This document shows, one piece after another, positions 10,545 to 22,799 of a DNA stretch of 64,000 bases. The notes under the pieces are model-generated. The model made no database searches. It was not told the DNA's origin and was given only the letters and a program-made list of their open reading frames with translations. This DNA comes from Puccinellia tenuiflora (taxonomy: Eukaryota > Streptophyta > Magnoliopsida > Poales > Poaceae). The stretch covers positions 1,429,177 through 1,493,176 of the forward strand of contig QRDG01000350.1 in the NCBI GenBank assembly GCA_012064385.1, written 5' to 3'. The position numbers and the translations under genes are program-made. Within the stretch, counting starts at the first letter, position 1. Each line of letters opens with the position of its first letter.

Positions 10545-10770
10545 TACGAGATCATACTCGTGCTAACAGATGCACAACATCACACACATGCTCACAGATT
10601 GAAAGCGTCCTACACATGCGCAAAGTCGAACAACATCCTACTGATGCTAACAGATGAACAACATGACACACATGCTCACAGATCGAAAGCATCCTACACA
10701 TCCTACACGTGCTAACAGGTGCACAACATCATACTCATGCTAACAGATGAACAACAACCTAGGCAAGGCT
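10545..10770. repeat. Degenerate minisatellite
   Basis: Repeats of the type gctaacagatgnacaacatca and catgctcacagat recur with units of roughly 20-60 bp. It lies just upstream of the Myb/SANT fragment. Confidence 0.65.
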
Positions 10771-10789
10771 CACAGATGTAGGGTTCGGA

Positions 10790-11340
10790 CATGGAGATTA
10801 ACAGAAGAGAGTTTTGTACTTACAGCCATCGGTGCAGATGGGTTGGAGAAGTCGCAGTAGTACTACTGCAGCTCGTCGTGCCGCCGCGTAGATTGCCGCT
10901 TTCGCCGCCGCCGCCGGCCGGACTTGACTGCGCCGCTGCGGAGGTGAGAGCTCGGTGGGGGGGGGGGGGGGGGGTGGTGGTTTTGGCTGGGGCGGTGAGC
11001 GGGGAGAGTGTAAATAGGGGATGGTTTCGGCGGGAGGTGACCGAATTTCTCCCGCTCCCCTTTTCGCTGCAGCGCGCGGGATCCCGCCATCTCCATGGTC
11101 GCATCTGCTCCTGCAGGCGGGGAGGGGAAATTGCAGCCGGGGAGAGGAGAATGAGCCTGGCTCGACGGGCACGGTCGATTCGACCGTGCCTCTCGGGACT
11201 GGCCCGAGGGTGCTTTAAAATTCGCGCTGGCCAAGTTTTTCAGCCCACCCAGACAACCAAACCTCGTGCAGCTGGTGGGCCTGGCCGGCCTATCTGCAGA
11301 CAACCAAACCCCGTGCCATTGCAGAGGAGAGTACGCTGAA
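10790..11340. other. GC-rich segment with an 18-base G run, no supported gene
   Basis: This block has long overlapping open frames on both strands, as GC-rich DNA does, and a G homopolymer at 10957-10974. It may be the promoter and leader of the minus-strand Myb/SANT-like gene. No frame shows a domain. Confidence 0.35.
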
Positions 11341-11399
11341 ATTTGCTCGGTCGGACACATCGTCTTTGTTGTCTCAGTCAAAAATTCCGACTTGTCTGA

Positions 11400-11815
11400 T
11401 TTATGAGGGAGCACGTGTGTGTGTGTGTCGGTGTGTGCTCTTGCTTGCAGGGTCGTGATTCGTCAGACGAGTTCACACCGAGTTCTGAAACTGAACGTGC
11501 TAAATCTAGCCCAATCCAACCGAATCATGCCTCATCCACACACACAACTCATAATCAAACTGCCAGTGTTTCTTATTCAGCTCAACTGACACTGCGAGTG
11601 TTTCTTCTGACAGGAGAGGGAATTTCAAATGCAAAAACGTACTCTTGCTTGCACTGTTGTCAGGATTCCACGGACGGACGAGTTCACACACAAAACTGAA
11701 CCTGCTCATCAAGCTGTTCGACTGACTGACGAGAAGGAAATTCCAAACAAAACACATCCAAGAATGTACATCCAGGACATACTCCGTATGAACTAAGCTA
11801 GCACAAAGCTGGAAC
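11400..11815 (-). repeat. Inverted copies of the repeat family found at 17.4-19.2 kb
   Basis: In reverse complement this block reads tggatgaggcatgattcgg, then cagtttcagaactcggtgtg and aactcgtc. The same phrases appear in direct orientation at 17470-17560, 17940-18030, 18100-18240 and 18830-18910. The copies are diverged. Nothing coding was recognised. Confidence 0.6.
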
Positions 11816-11819
11816 AAGA

Positions 11820-12480
11820 CAATGGTTTTATTTTCTAGCTTGCTCTGTTTTGAATGGTGTAAATCATCCTTTTATCCTTTTAACAACAGAACCCCGGTAG
11901 GTCTTTTTTCTGTTTCTTCTCTTTGGTCCATGTAATGAACAACTTGGTTTGTACGACTAGAAATGAGAGTGGAAACCTTATTTTTCAGAAAAAGATAATT
12001 TATATAGAGTAGCTAGGGGGGTTTGCTTGTAATTCGTCCCTGGGCATACACAAATCCTGGATCCGCCATTGAAGCCTGCTGTATTCGTTGACCAAGGACA
12101 ATGACTAGTACACTAAGACCAAGACTAACCGGGGCTACCTAAGCTAGTTATGTTTACGCCGGATGACAGTTTCTCCTTTTCCTTTTCGTATTTTATTATA
12201 ATAATAGGACTGATTTTGCATGCAATTTCTTTGATGGTACGTTCAAACAGTCTACATTTTTCTTTAAAATGCATATATAGGCATGTAGATATGTGAATTG
12301 TATTTTTGAATTTATGATTTCAGAAGTAAGCTGACCGCAATTGCACCCGTCGTTCTGGTTGTAAGTTAATTCGGTCATCACTCTGTTTTAGGCTGGTTTC
12401 CCGTTTATTAACGGTCAACTCTTTTCGATTTTTTAAATAAAATGAGATATTATGCCCATTTTGTTTAAAAAAAAAGGTCA
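11820..12480. other. AT-rich intergenic DNA
   Basis: I see no supported gene, RNA or clear transposon ends here. Confidence 0.4.
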
Positions 12481-12759
12481 TCAGTAGTCAACAATCATAT
12501 TCTCTCTGCGTTGCATGATATTATACTTGTTTTGATACTTTCTCCTGATCATGGCATGAGTCTTGCACCCGTTTGTCAAGTCAATGGAAGCTCATCGTCG
12601 AATGCAAGTAAATGCGGTCATCAATAGTTCCCAACCATATTCATGTCTTTGCCCTCGCACGACATTCTTCATGAATTGATATCTTCTCCCTGATCACACG
12701 ACGCAGTGTTTACATGATACATTCAGCTGGTTCGTCAAGTCATTCCAATATCAATACTA

Positions 12760-12885
12760 CTTCCTCCGTCCCAAAAAGGATCTCATAGATTTGTTCAAAT
12801 TTGAATGTATCTAGACATGATTTAGTGTATGGATACATTCAAATTTGGACAAATCTGTGACATCCTTTTTGGGGACGGAGGGAAG
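12760..12885. mobile_element. Stowaway MITE
   Basis: It has inverted ends CTTCCTCCGTCCCAAAAAGG and a matching right end, a TA duplication on each side, and a palindromic body of 126 bp. These are features of Tc1/Mariner-derived Stowaway MITEs. Confidence 0.85.
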
Positions 12886-14947
12886 TAGTAAACAATCATA
12901 TTATTCGTTCGAGTCGAAAGTTTACGTCAGTACATTTCATCGCCAACCATGCCATTCTCTCCATAACTAGAAGGAAACTGGCTGCAAGCCTGCAACTGTA
13001 CATGTCTAAAAATAACAAGCCATCATCATCACAAGTTAATATGATAATCAACATTTGACATCTATTTTCTTTCATTCCCACTAGCATGATATTTTGCATC
13101 TCTCGATATTTTCTCCCATGACGTGTCATAAGTGGTACATTAACACATTCACCATGATGTTTGCACCAAAAACCGGAAGAAGACAAAGTAACTATTTCAT
13201 CAAAAGGAAATACATTTTTATGAGAAGGAAACATAGCTTTTTGCCAGTAACACCTAATTGCAAATTCAGTCGGCGAAGGACTGACATATATTTCCTTCTC
13301 TCCACGCCGACATGACACTCTCTTTGTCATTTTCTATGTTCTCCCGATCACACACCACGAGTGTCTACACCATTACATTAATCTGTTTGTCATGTTGGTT
13401 GCACAAGAAATTGGAAGTAAACATATATAGCTATTTCCATGACTCAATATTTTCTCCCCGGTCGCATCACATACTGTAGATGTTTACATGGGTACATTAG
13501 CTCGTTCATCATGTCATTTCAAATCAATATTTGTTAGTAGTAAAAGTTGGCCATGATGCATATTTACTGCAATAAACAATAGTGGACAAGGACAACCATA
13601 TTATTGTTGCAACCGTAGCGTTTACACTCATACATTACCTCGTACATGCCCACTAATAACTCATGGTAAGTTAATGTGGTCAACAATACTGGACATTTGT
13701 TTCTTTCTGTTCCGCCCAATATCCTCCATCTATTGTGTTGTTCTCTCCCTATCACACGCCACATTACATTGATTAACCCGTTTAGGATGTTGTTCATGCA
13801 ACACATCGGAAGGAAACATATCAACTATTTCATAAAAAAAATAAAATACATTTTATGAGAAGGAAATAACACGCCCGGTTTGCCGGTAACAACTCGTTGC
13901 AAATTAAGGCGATCATCAATTAATTATTGACATATATTTCCTTCTCTCCACAGTGACACGACACCCTCTTCATCACTTGCTATTTTCTCCCGATCACACT
14001 CCACGAGTGTCCACACCCAGTTCGTCGTGCTGGTCGCACCGAAATCTGGAAGTAAACATAGAAAACTATTTGTTAATAAAATATCATCCCGAGGCGTGAA
14101 TTAATGCAGTAATCAATAGTTGGCAGCCATATTCTTCTACACATGTACATTACAGATTAATGTGGTCATCACTTACCAATAACAACTAATCACAGATTAA
14201 TGTGGTCATCAATAGTTGACAAACTATTTCCTTCTTTTCTTCTCTCTTGCACGCCATCATTCCTCTCTATATTTCCTCCCGATCACACGCCATGAGTGTC
14301 TACACTAGTACATTATATCCTTTTTCGTGTCATTCACGTAAAAAAGTAGAGAAATATATATTTATCTGTTTGTTAACAAATGCATAAAAATTTGTTGGAA
14401 GGAGTAAGTTAATGCATTTGTCAATACTTGACAACCGTGTTCTTACTATGAGTGTTTACACCTGTACAATACCTCGCCCATCTTGTCATTTCCTCCACTG
14501 TGAGAAGGAAACAAATCAGTTTGCCACTATGGCTATCAATACTTGGCATCCTTATGTCCACGCCAGAACGACATCTATACAAGTGTCTACACCACCCGCA
14601 CATTACGTTGTTTATCGCACCATTCTCGCAGGAGAAAACATATATATTCTTCTCACGAGATGTGAATCAATGAAGTAATCAATAGTTGGCACCCATATTA
14701 TTTTTCTCATACCCATATTATTTTTCTCATACCTGTAAATTACCCCGCCCATCATGTCATTCCCTCTATAATAGGAAGGAAACAAAACTCAATCAATTAC
14801 TTGTAACAACTCATCACAAATTTAATGTGGTCATCAATATGTGACAACTATTTCCTTCTCGTCCTACTAGCACCACATCCTTCCCTCTCGATGTTTTCTC
14901 GCAGATCATAGGACATGCCGATACATTAACCCGTTCGTCATGCCTTA

Positions 14948-15074
14948 GGCCGCGCTTGGATTGCTGGATTCCGAGCGGAAACGGCCGGGAAAAAATACGG
15001 ACCTCCGTTTATTTTACGAAGGAATTTCGTCGTTTCTTTCCGGACGTAAAATTAAACGATAAACCAAGCGGCCC
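14948..15074. mobile_element. Short inverted-repeat MITE-like element
   Basis: The left end ggccgcgcttgg is matched by the right end ccaagcggcc in inverted orientation. The middle contains self-complementary aaatttcgtcg-type sequence. A C run follows the right end. Superfamily is uncertain; the length and ends suit a PIF/Harbinger or hAT MITE. Confidence 0.5.
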
Positions 15075-15687
15075 CCCCCCCGTCAAACATCGGTCCGTAA
15101 CATATTCTCTCCACGCCACCGTGACATCCTTACGAGTGTCTACACCACCTGTGCAAAACCCCGTTTATCGCGTCGTTCGTGTCAAAACAATCAGAAGGAA
15201 ACATATATATATTCTTCTCACAAGATGTGAAGAATTAATGCAGTAATCAATAGTTGACACCCATATTTTTCTCATACCAAAGTGCTTACACCTGCAAATT
15301 ACCTCGCCCATCATGTGATTCCCTCCAAAACGGGAAGGAAACAAACTCAATCAAATTACTTGTAACAACTCATCGCAAATTTAATGTGGTCGTCCATATT
15401 TGACAACTATTTCCTTCTCGTCCTACTGGTGGTGTAGACGGGGGGGGTATTTTGTCCGGAAAGGTGACCAGACGTTGACACGGTCAGGGTTTCACACTAG
15501 GCAGGCAGGCAGAGAACTAAGAAACGTGTTGCCCTCTTGTTTGTTTTCTGAATTTTGTGTCTGTCGTGTGACACGCTCACACCCACCTACCCAATCTCTC
15601 TCCCCTTCCTACAACTACAAGAAGACGGAGGAGGAGGAGAGAGACGACGACCGCGACTTCTCCCTCTCCCTCCACCCAATTTCCCCG

Positions 15688-17136
15688 ATGCCCAATCGCC
15701 GCCGGAAGCGCCAAGACCCTCCTCCTCCTCCTGCTGTCGCTGATGGTGGTGATGAGGAGGAGATCAAGAAGCTGAATTTCCCCATCACAAGCTACCTGGT
15801 GTCCCTCGCTGCAGGGCCTCGCCGCCGGGCCGCGCTCCCCTTCCTGGAGCTCAACAACAAGGAGGGCCTTCTTCCTCCTGCTGCTGCTGCTGCGGAGGAG
15901 GAGGAGGAGGACGAGGTGGTGTCCCCGCTCACGGCCCCTCCTCCTGAGGACTACGGGCCAACGCCGCCGCCTCCTCCCAAGCGGCCGCGCGTCGTCGCAG
16001 AAGAGGCGGCCGCCGCCGCCGCCTCTGCTCCCCAGACGCAGCACCAGCGTCGGCTGTGGGTCAAGGACCGGTCGAGCGAGTGGTGGGAGGCGCGGAGCAG
16101 CCCGGAGTACCCGGACTCGGAGTTCCGCCGCGACTTCCGGATGGGCCGCGCCACCTTCGGCATGCTCTGCGACGCGCTGGCCGCCGCCGTCGCCAAGGAG
16201 GACACGGCGCTCCGGACCGCCATCCCGGTGCCGCAGCGCGTCGCCGTCTGCGTCTGGCGCCTCGCCACGGGCGAGCCGCTCCGCCTCGTCTCCAAGCGCT
16301 TCGGCATCGGCATCTCCACCTGCCACAAGCTCGTGCTGGAGGTCTGCGCCGCCATCCGCTCCGTCCTCATGCCGCGCTTCCTCCAGTGGCCCCCCGACGA
16401 CGGCGACGCCGGCGCCGCGGCGGCCGTCAGGGCCAGCTTCGAGGCCGCCTCCGGGGTGCCGGGCGTGCTGGGCGCCATGTACACCACCCACGTGCCCATC
16501 ATCGCGCCCAAGGTCTCCGTCTCCGCCTACTTCAACCGCCGCCACACCGAGAGGAACCACAGGACCTCCTACTCCATCACGCTGCAGGGCGTCGTCGGCC
16601 CCGACGGCGCCTTCACCGACGTCTGCATCGGCTGGCCGGGCTCCATGTCCGACGACCAGGTGCTCGACAAGTCCGCCCTGCAGCAGCGCGCCGCCGCGGG
16701 GATGATGCCCGCCGGCTCCTGGGTCGTCGGCGGCGCCAGCTACCCGCTCACCGACTGGCTGCTCGTCCCCTACACGCACCAGAACCTCACCTGGACGCAG
16801 CACGCCTTCAACGAGAAGGTCGCCGAGCTACGGCGCGTCGCCGTCGACGCGTTCCGGAGGCTCAAGGGGCGGTGGGCGTGCCTGCAGAAGCGCACGGAGG
16901 TGAAGCTCCAGGACCTCCCCGTGGTGCTCGGCGCCTGCTGCGTGCTGCACAACATCTGTGAGGCCAGAGGGGAGCCCGTCGCGCCGGAGCTGCTGGCTGA
17001 CCTGCGGGTGGACCTCGTCGACGACACCACGCTGCTCGACAAGCCCGTCCGGTCCGAGGTCGCCGCCAAGGCCAGGGACAAGATCGCGCACAACCTCCTC
17101 CACCGTGGCCACGCCGGCACCGCATTCTTCAACTGA
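15688..17136 (+). CDS. ALP1/HARBI1-like nuclease-fold protein (domesticated PIF/Harbinger transposase)
   Basis: This is a single-exon frame of 482 aa. It starts MPNRRRKRQDPPPPPAV, has acidic and alanine- and proline-rich low-complexity sequence to about residue 120, and then a region covering the HARBI1-type helical part (SEWWEARSSPEYPDSEFRRD) and DDE_Tnp_4 fold (IPVPQRVAVCVWRLATGEPL, ACCVLHNICEARG). The usual first catalytic Asp in the G..D.THI motif is Tyr here (GAMYTTHVPI). An Asp remains in PGSMSDDQVL, and the third acidic position in the VAVDAFRRLKGRW segment looks altered. Loss of the DDE residues is typical of ALP1-like host proteins that act with chromatin complexes. The frame is open upstream to an ATG at 15400, but that part overlaps repeat sequence, so 15688 is preferred. 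Codon use is very GC-rich, and no frame breaks are seen. Confidence 0.85.
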   Translation: MPNRRRKRQDPPPPPAVADGGDEEEIKKLNFPITSYLVSLAAGPRRRAALPFLELNNKEGLLPPAAAAAEEEEEDEVVSPLTAPPPEDYGPTPPPPPKRPRVVAEEAAAAAASAPQTQHQRRLWVKDRSSEWWEARSSPEYPDSEFRRDFRMGRATFGMLCDALAAAVAKEDTALRTAIPVPQRVAVCVWRLATGEPLRLVSKRFGIGISTCHKLVLEVCAAIRSVLMPRFLQWPPDDGDAGAAAAVRASFEAASGVPGVLGAMYTTHVPIIAPKVSVSAYFNRRHTERNHRTSYSITLQGVVGPDGAFTDVCIGWPGSMSDDQVLDKSALQQRAAAGMMPAGSWVVGGASYPLTDWLLVPYTHQNLTWTQHAFNEKVAELRRVAVDAFRRLKGRWACLQKRTEVKLQDLPVVLGACCVLHNICEARGEPVAPELLADLRVDLVDDTTLLDKPVRSEVAAKARDKIAHNLLHRGHAGTAFFN

Positions 17137-17139
17137 TCG

Positions 17140-19250
17140 ATCGATCCATCGATCCCCAGTTCGTCGCCGTCTCCTCTTAGCTTCATTTGGTTCAATTCCA
17201 TTAGGTCGATCCGCAAACTAAATCAAAAAAATCCGTGTTTTCTTTTTCGGTTGCTGCTCATATCAGTCATAGTAGAACATAGATGAGTTTTGACAGGATA
17301 GCTAAGAAACATGTGAAAGAAACATATATAGCAGGAAAGAACTCACACACACCACCCATTGTTTGGTTTCATCTCTGTACTGTGTGTTAGCTGAATTCAT
17401 CTGTCTGTCCATATAAACATGCATTTTCTTGGACTAGTATCTCTGTCTGCGGCTTTGATTAGTGCAGTTAGTACTAGTATGTGTGTGTGGATGTGGCATG
17501 ATTCGGTCTGTCGTCAAACAGCTTGAGCCGGAATTAGCAGCTTCAGTTTTGGGGTCTGAGGAATACCTGACATTTGCAAGCAACAGCACAAGTGTGCTTT
17601 TCATCCTTACATGGTTAGGGGAATGAGTGAAGTTTTGACAAGCAAGATCCCATGATGATACACATACATAGAGGAAGATTCACACCATGTGTGTCATCTT
17701 GGTTCAGACACATTCTTCTTATAAACATTCCTGGACTTGGTTGCGCGAAGAGACAAACACCTTGGTTGCTGCTATGCTGATGTTGTTTGACCTGAAACCT
17801 TTTCCTCCCCCGTTAGCTGCAGCCTGCAACTTAAGGCCAGTTTGTATAGAGATCCTAGATAATGATCTTGTTAGTTCAGTTGAATAAGCAAAGAGTGCAG
17901 TTTGTGGCTCTGATTGCTATTGCTAAGCAGAGTATGTGTTGTGTTTGTGGATGTGGTATGATTTGGTCAAGTCAAATGGATGGAGCTGGATTTAGCAGGT
18001 TCGGTTTTGGGTGTGAACTCGTGCGTGGAACTGCAAGCAAAGAGTACATTATTGGATCTTGTTTGGTTTAAAATGCAAGAACGCTCTGATTATGTGCTGT
18101 GTGTGTGGATTGGGCTAGGTTCAGTTTCAGAACTCGGTGTGAACTCGTTCCATGTATTTGCAGCAGGTAAACGACCTAGTATTTCAGAACTCGGTTTGGA
18201 ATCGTCACGACCGTGCAAGCAAGAGCATATATGTCTTGGCCTCCAGTCCTCTCTGGGTAACAAATGTTCGATCAGTGTCAAACATGTGAGTTTCTCGCCG
18301 GCATTAGGAAGCTTCTGATGAGATATATACTTTAGTTTTGAGTTTTGGCAGGAGATAATTCCCATGGAAAGAAGATTTACAACAATACAGATTCACTTGC
18401 TGCTCATATATGTCACCTTAACATATATGAGTTTCAGAGTTTTGACGGGGCAGTTACCTTAGATGTCCATGAGACAAGTTTTACTCCATTCAGAGAAACA
18501 TATATATAGCACCTCCTATTGTTTGGTTTCATCGTTGTGTTGGTTAGCTCAGTTCATCTATCTCTATGTATGTATAAACACATTCTTGGACTAGTTTGGG
18601 TAGACCACTGCTGCAATGCCATACATTCCTGGGATGTGTTTGTTTGGCTTCAAATCTCCATCTCTCTCCTTAGTTGAAATTGAGTAAGAAACAATACAGA
18701 TTAGCGGCTTTGAATTTTCAATTAGTAGTCAGTTTTGTGTGTTGATGTGTCAGTCAATTGGCTTGAGCTGGGTGTAGCCCGTTTAGGATATTCAGGAGGA
18801 GCTGGGTTTAGTGCATGTCGCAGCCTGTGTTGTGTGCGGATGTGGCATGATTCGGTCTCTCGTCAAACAGCTTGAGCTGGAATTAGCAGGTTCAGTTTGG
18901 GTCCGAGGAAGGAATTCAGTTTTGGGTGTTGCAAACCAAGGAATTTCATGGTTGTACTTAACTCGTCTATGTATACATTCTTGGGCTTTGGTTTCTGTAA
19001 ACAAACTAATGTATCCTGTCAGCTGCAATATAATGCAAGGCCATTTTACACCCAATGGATTGAGTTGAATAAGAAACAATGGAGGTTTAATTTCGGAACT
19101 CGGTGTGAACTCATCGCGCGAATTATGACTACGCAGCAAGAGAACTCGTCTGGGATTCACTATAAATTTTTTTCTGAGCAGATGAACATTTTCTTGCAAA
19201 ATATGAGCACATTATATTAGATGTCGGAACATTTTTATGTGAAAGAATAT
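17140..19250 (+). repeat. Diverged tandem copies of a gene-flank-like repeat
   Basis: Phrases such as gtggatgtggcatgattcgg, caaacagcttgagc, gaattagcaggttcag and aactcggtgtgaactcgt recur four or more times, mixed with tcatatatgtcacc- and cattcttggactagt-type segments. The units differ in order and length. The block follows the ALP1-like gene. Similar sequence lies inverted at 11.4-11.8 kb. No coding potential was recognised. Confidence 0.55.
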
Positions 19251-19777
19251 TTTAAAATAGTCGAATAATTGTTTTGATATAATATATTAATTTATTTTTT
19301 AAATAGGCAAACTTTTTTTTTACCGTGAATATTTGTTTTTAAAACATGAACTTATTTAATAATCATGTTCAAATTTTAAAATACATGTCTTCTGACGACC
19401 CCCAATTCGTAGCCGTCCAGTTCCAGATCGCATGCGGTGAATCCCGAGAGGAGGCGCGTGCAGACGAGAGATTGCGGGGACGCAGAGCTCGTCGACTGGC
19501 GGGATTCGAGGAGCAGAAACCACCAGACGACGGGCCGGCAAGATGTATGCGGCGGCAGCAGCTGCACGCGACAGAGAGCAGTATGCCATGGGTTTGTATT
19601 CCCGGTCAACAAGAGAGTGACTGACAAACAATCACGGCCATATCTACTCATAATCGATTGGCAGTGACCAACCCATCCAAAATTGTGGACGACAAGATAC
19701 GGCACACATTCCACCAAATTTCCTTTTTTTTTTACGAAACCTCGTCAGAGGGCGGGGACCCAAACCCCTACATCGCC
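19250..19777. other. Intergenic DNA upstream of the receptor-like gene
   Basis: An AT-rich first part passes into a mixed-composition leader before ATG 19778. No separate gene is supported. Confidence 0.4.
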
Positions 19778-22764
19778 ATGGCTCCACCGAGCTTCCTCAT
19801 GCTAATCATCCTAGCTGCTGCGGCTGCCCTCTCCATCGACGGCGCTAGGGACTCATCCAACGGGAGCTGCTGCACCCGGCCGAGAGGGCGGCGCTGCTCT
19901 CCTTCAAGGCCGGCATCACGAGCGACCCGGATAATCATCTCGTCTCGTGGAAACTGCAGGGACATCACGACTGCTGCCGGTGGAGCGGCGTCACCTGCAG
20001 CAGCCGGACTGGCCACGTCGTCAAGCTCGACCTCCGCAACATACAGTATGATTCCTATGGTCCCGTTCGACAGCATTCGCTGCACGGACAGGTATCTTCA
20101 TCGCTACTTGGTCTCCGACATAGTCTCAGGCATCTAGAGTTCTAGACCTGAGCGGGAATTATTTTCTCGGAGGTGCAATGGCTATGCCGGGATTTCTAGG
20201 CTCTCTCGAGAGATTGACATATCTTAACCTCTTCTACACGGGTTTCCATGGTAGAGTGCCTCCTCAGCTAGGCAATCTCTCCAAACTGGAACATCTTGGC
20301 ATAGGCAATGACTATTTTGGCGACGACAAAGGCAAAAATATTCTGTACTCAAAGGACATATCTTGGTTAGTCCATCTGCCCTTGCTAGAGCATCTTAAGA
20401 TGGCCTTCGTAGACCTTAGCGGAGCCGATGACTGGTTCCATATGGTCAACGCCCTTCCCAATTTGGTTGTACTGATTCTCAGTTTTTGTGGCCTTAATAT
20501 GAGTAATGCCCCATCATCACTTCTGCACCACAACCGTACAGTTCTTGAGGAGCTTGACCTCTCTTTTAACTCTTTTAACAGTCTGGCTGCACCCAACTGG
20601 TTCTGGGATGTAACTAGCCTCAAGAGCCTAAGTTTACAGGATTGTAGATTATCAGGAACGTTTCCTGATGAGTTGGGCAACTTGACTATGTTAGAGACCT
20701 TTGACATCTCATTTAACAACATCAAGGGGGTGATACCAGGAACACTACAAAAAAAATGTGTAATCTAAGGAGTCTAAATCTGGGTGGCAACAACATCGGC
20801 AGGGACATAAAAAATGTGATAGACAGGATACCCAGTTGTTCTTGGAAGAATTTCCAACTGCTGGATCTGATGGATGCCAACATCACTGGCACGACATTAC
20901 AGTTTGTGTCAAACCTAACTAGCTTAAGAATGCTTGATGTGAGTGAGAACCAGCTGAGCGGTTCAGTGCTCGGGGAGGTTAGCAAGCTTACAAATTTGAC
21001 TGAGTTATACCTTGGAAACAACAACTTGAGCGGTCCAGTGCCTGTCGAGATTGGCACTCTTGAAAATTTGACCTACTTATCCCTTGAAAACAACAGCTTG
21101 AGTGGTGTGATGTCAGAAGATCATTTTGATGGTTTGATGAATTTGAAGTCCATCGACTTATCTTATAATAATTTGGAATTCACTATTGATTCAAATTGGG
21201 TACCGCCATTCAACTTGGATTTGGCATCATTTTCATCTTGTCATTTAGGTCCCGGGTTTCCTAAATGGCTTCGATACCAAAAGAGCATCAGATACCTTCT
21301 TATTTCAAACACATGTCTTGCTGGTAGGATCCCACATTGGTTTTGGACTACCTTTTCTGATGCCACATCTTTGGACATCTCCTTGAACCAACTTAGTGGC
21401 GAGTTGCCACACAGTCTGGAGTTCATGTCAGTATTTACACTTTCAATGCAGTCAAATTTACTGACTGGTTTGATACCCAAGTTACCGAGAACAATCGAGG
21501 CATTGGACATATCCAGAAACTTTTTTAATGGCTTTGTGCCAAATTTCCGTGCTCCAAATTTGCAGTTTGCAGTTATGTTTTCCAATTCGATAACCGGGAC
21601 TATTCCGATGTCAATTTTTCGATTGCGAAAATTGCAAGTCTTAGATCTTTCCAACAATCTGCTTTCAGTGGAACTTCCTGACTGTGGCAGAATAGAGCTG
21701 AAACAGTGTGACCTGTCTAGCAACAACTCTCCAAGCATCGATTCAGTTAGTTCTTTCAGTTTGAAAATCACTACTCTCCTTCTAAGCAACAACAGTATTT
21801 CCAGTGGATTTCCGTCATTGCTGCGACAATGTCCAAGTCTTACTTTCCTTGATCTAACTCAAAACAAATTCACTGGAGAGTTACCTGGATGGATTAGTGA
21901 AGCCATGCCTAGTTTGGTTATGCTAAGGTTAAGGTCCAACAAATTTTATGGTCGCATTCCAATTGAAATAATGAAACTTCACAATGTTCGTATTCTGGAT
22001 CTATCCAATAATAATTTTTCTGGGGCCATACCACAATATCTAGAAAACTTGAAAGCTTTGACTAGAACTACTACTAATAATAATACATTATTTTCTAATC
22101 CTTTTGAAGAAATATACCATGACCAGTATGGTGAGTCTAAGACGGGATTGTCTAATGATAGCTTCTCGGTGGTGATAAAAGGGCAAGTTCTTGAGTACAG
22201 GGAGAATGCTATATATTTGATGAGCATTGATTTATCTTGCAATAGATTAACTGGAGAAATCCCAGAGGAACTAAGCTCCCTTGCCGGTCTCATAAGTTTG
22301 AATTTATCATCAAACTTGTTGAGCGGAAATATCCCATATAAGATTGGCAGCCTTCGATCACTCGAGTCTCTTGACCTCTCAAAGAACAAACTTGGTGGTG
22401 GAATTCCTCGGAGCTTATCAGATTTGACATACCTGAGCTATCTAAACTTGTCATACAACAACTTGTCAGGAAGAATACCCTCGGGACCTCAACTAGACAG
22501 TCTCAAGACAGATGATCCAGCTTCTATGTACGTTGGTAATCCTGGTCTTTGTGGACATCCAGTTCCAAGGCAATGTACTGGTCCTCCCGGAGATCCGCCA
22601 GCTAATGGTGATTCGGCAAGATGGTCCGAAGATGGTTTGAATGAAATGGATTTCCTTCTAGGATCAATTATTGGTTTCGTGGCGGGTGTTTGGATGGTAT
22701 TTTGTGGACTTCTCTTCATGAAGAGATGGAGGTATGCTTATTTCGGGCGACTCGACAAGCTATA

Positions 22765-22798
22765 CTAGTTGAATTTTGGCGTGGCGTCACGCCACGCC
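22765..22798 (-). other. Helitron 3' terminus: hairpin plus CTAG
   Basis: The stem GGCGTGGCGT pairs with ACGCCACGCC around a single-base loop at 22778-22798, nine bases before the terminal CTAG. This is the normal position for the Helitron termination hairpin. Confidence 0.85.
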
Positions 22799-22799
22799 C

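Larger units (their letters stand above)
12480..15425. repeat. Degenerate tandem array next to the ALP1-like gene
   Basis: Recurring phrases include gtcatcaatagttgacaacca, cgcccatcatgtcattcc, aaggaaacaaactcaatca and caactatttccttctcg, spread over nearly 3 kb. The best-conserved pair is 14675-14875 and 15240-15425, about 565 bp apart. Older units towards 12.5 kb are much more diverged. Two MITEs lie inside the array. The last unit ends about 260 bp before the ALP1-like start codon, so the array may form part of its upstream region. Confidence 0.7.

Noticed and set aside
10791..11414. Overlapping 180-codon frames on both strands
   Set aside because: They are GC-rich, cross a long G run and have no domain. 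They are treated as possible leader sequence.
15577..16803. Long antisense frame (about 400 codons) over the ALP1-like gene
   Set aside because: It is a mirror of the GC-rich sense codons. The sense frame carries recognisable transposase-fold motifs and the antisense one does not.
16056..16961. Arg- and Ala-rich 300-codon plus-strand frame overlapping the ALP1-like gene
   Set aside because: This is a shifted frame of the same GC-rich sequence with extreme low-complexity composition.
20312..22719. Antisense frames across the LRR gene
   Set aside because: They are shadows of the leucine-rich repeat codons on the plus strand.
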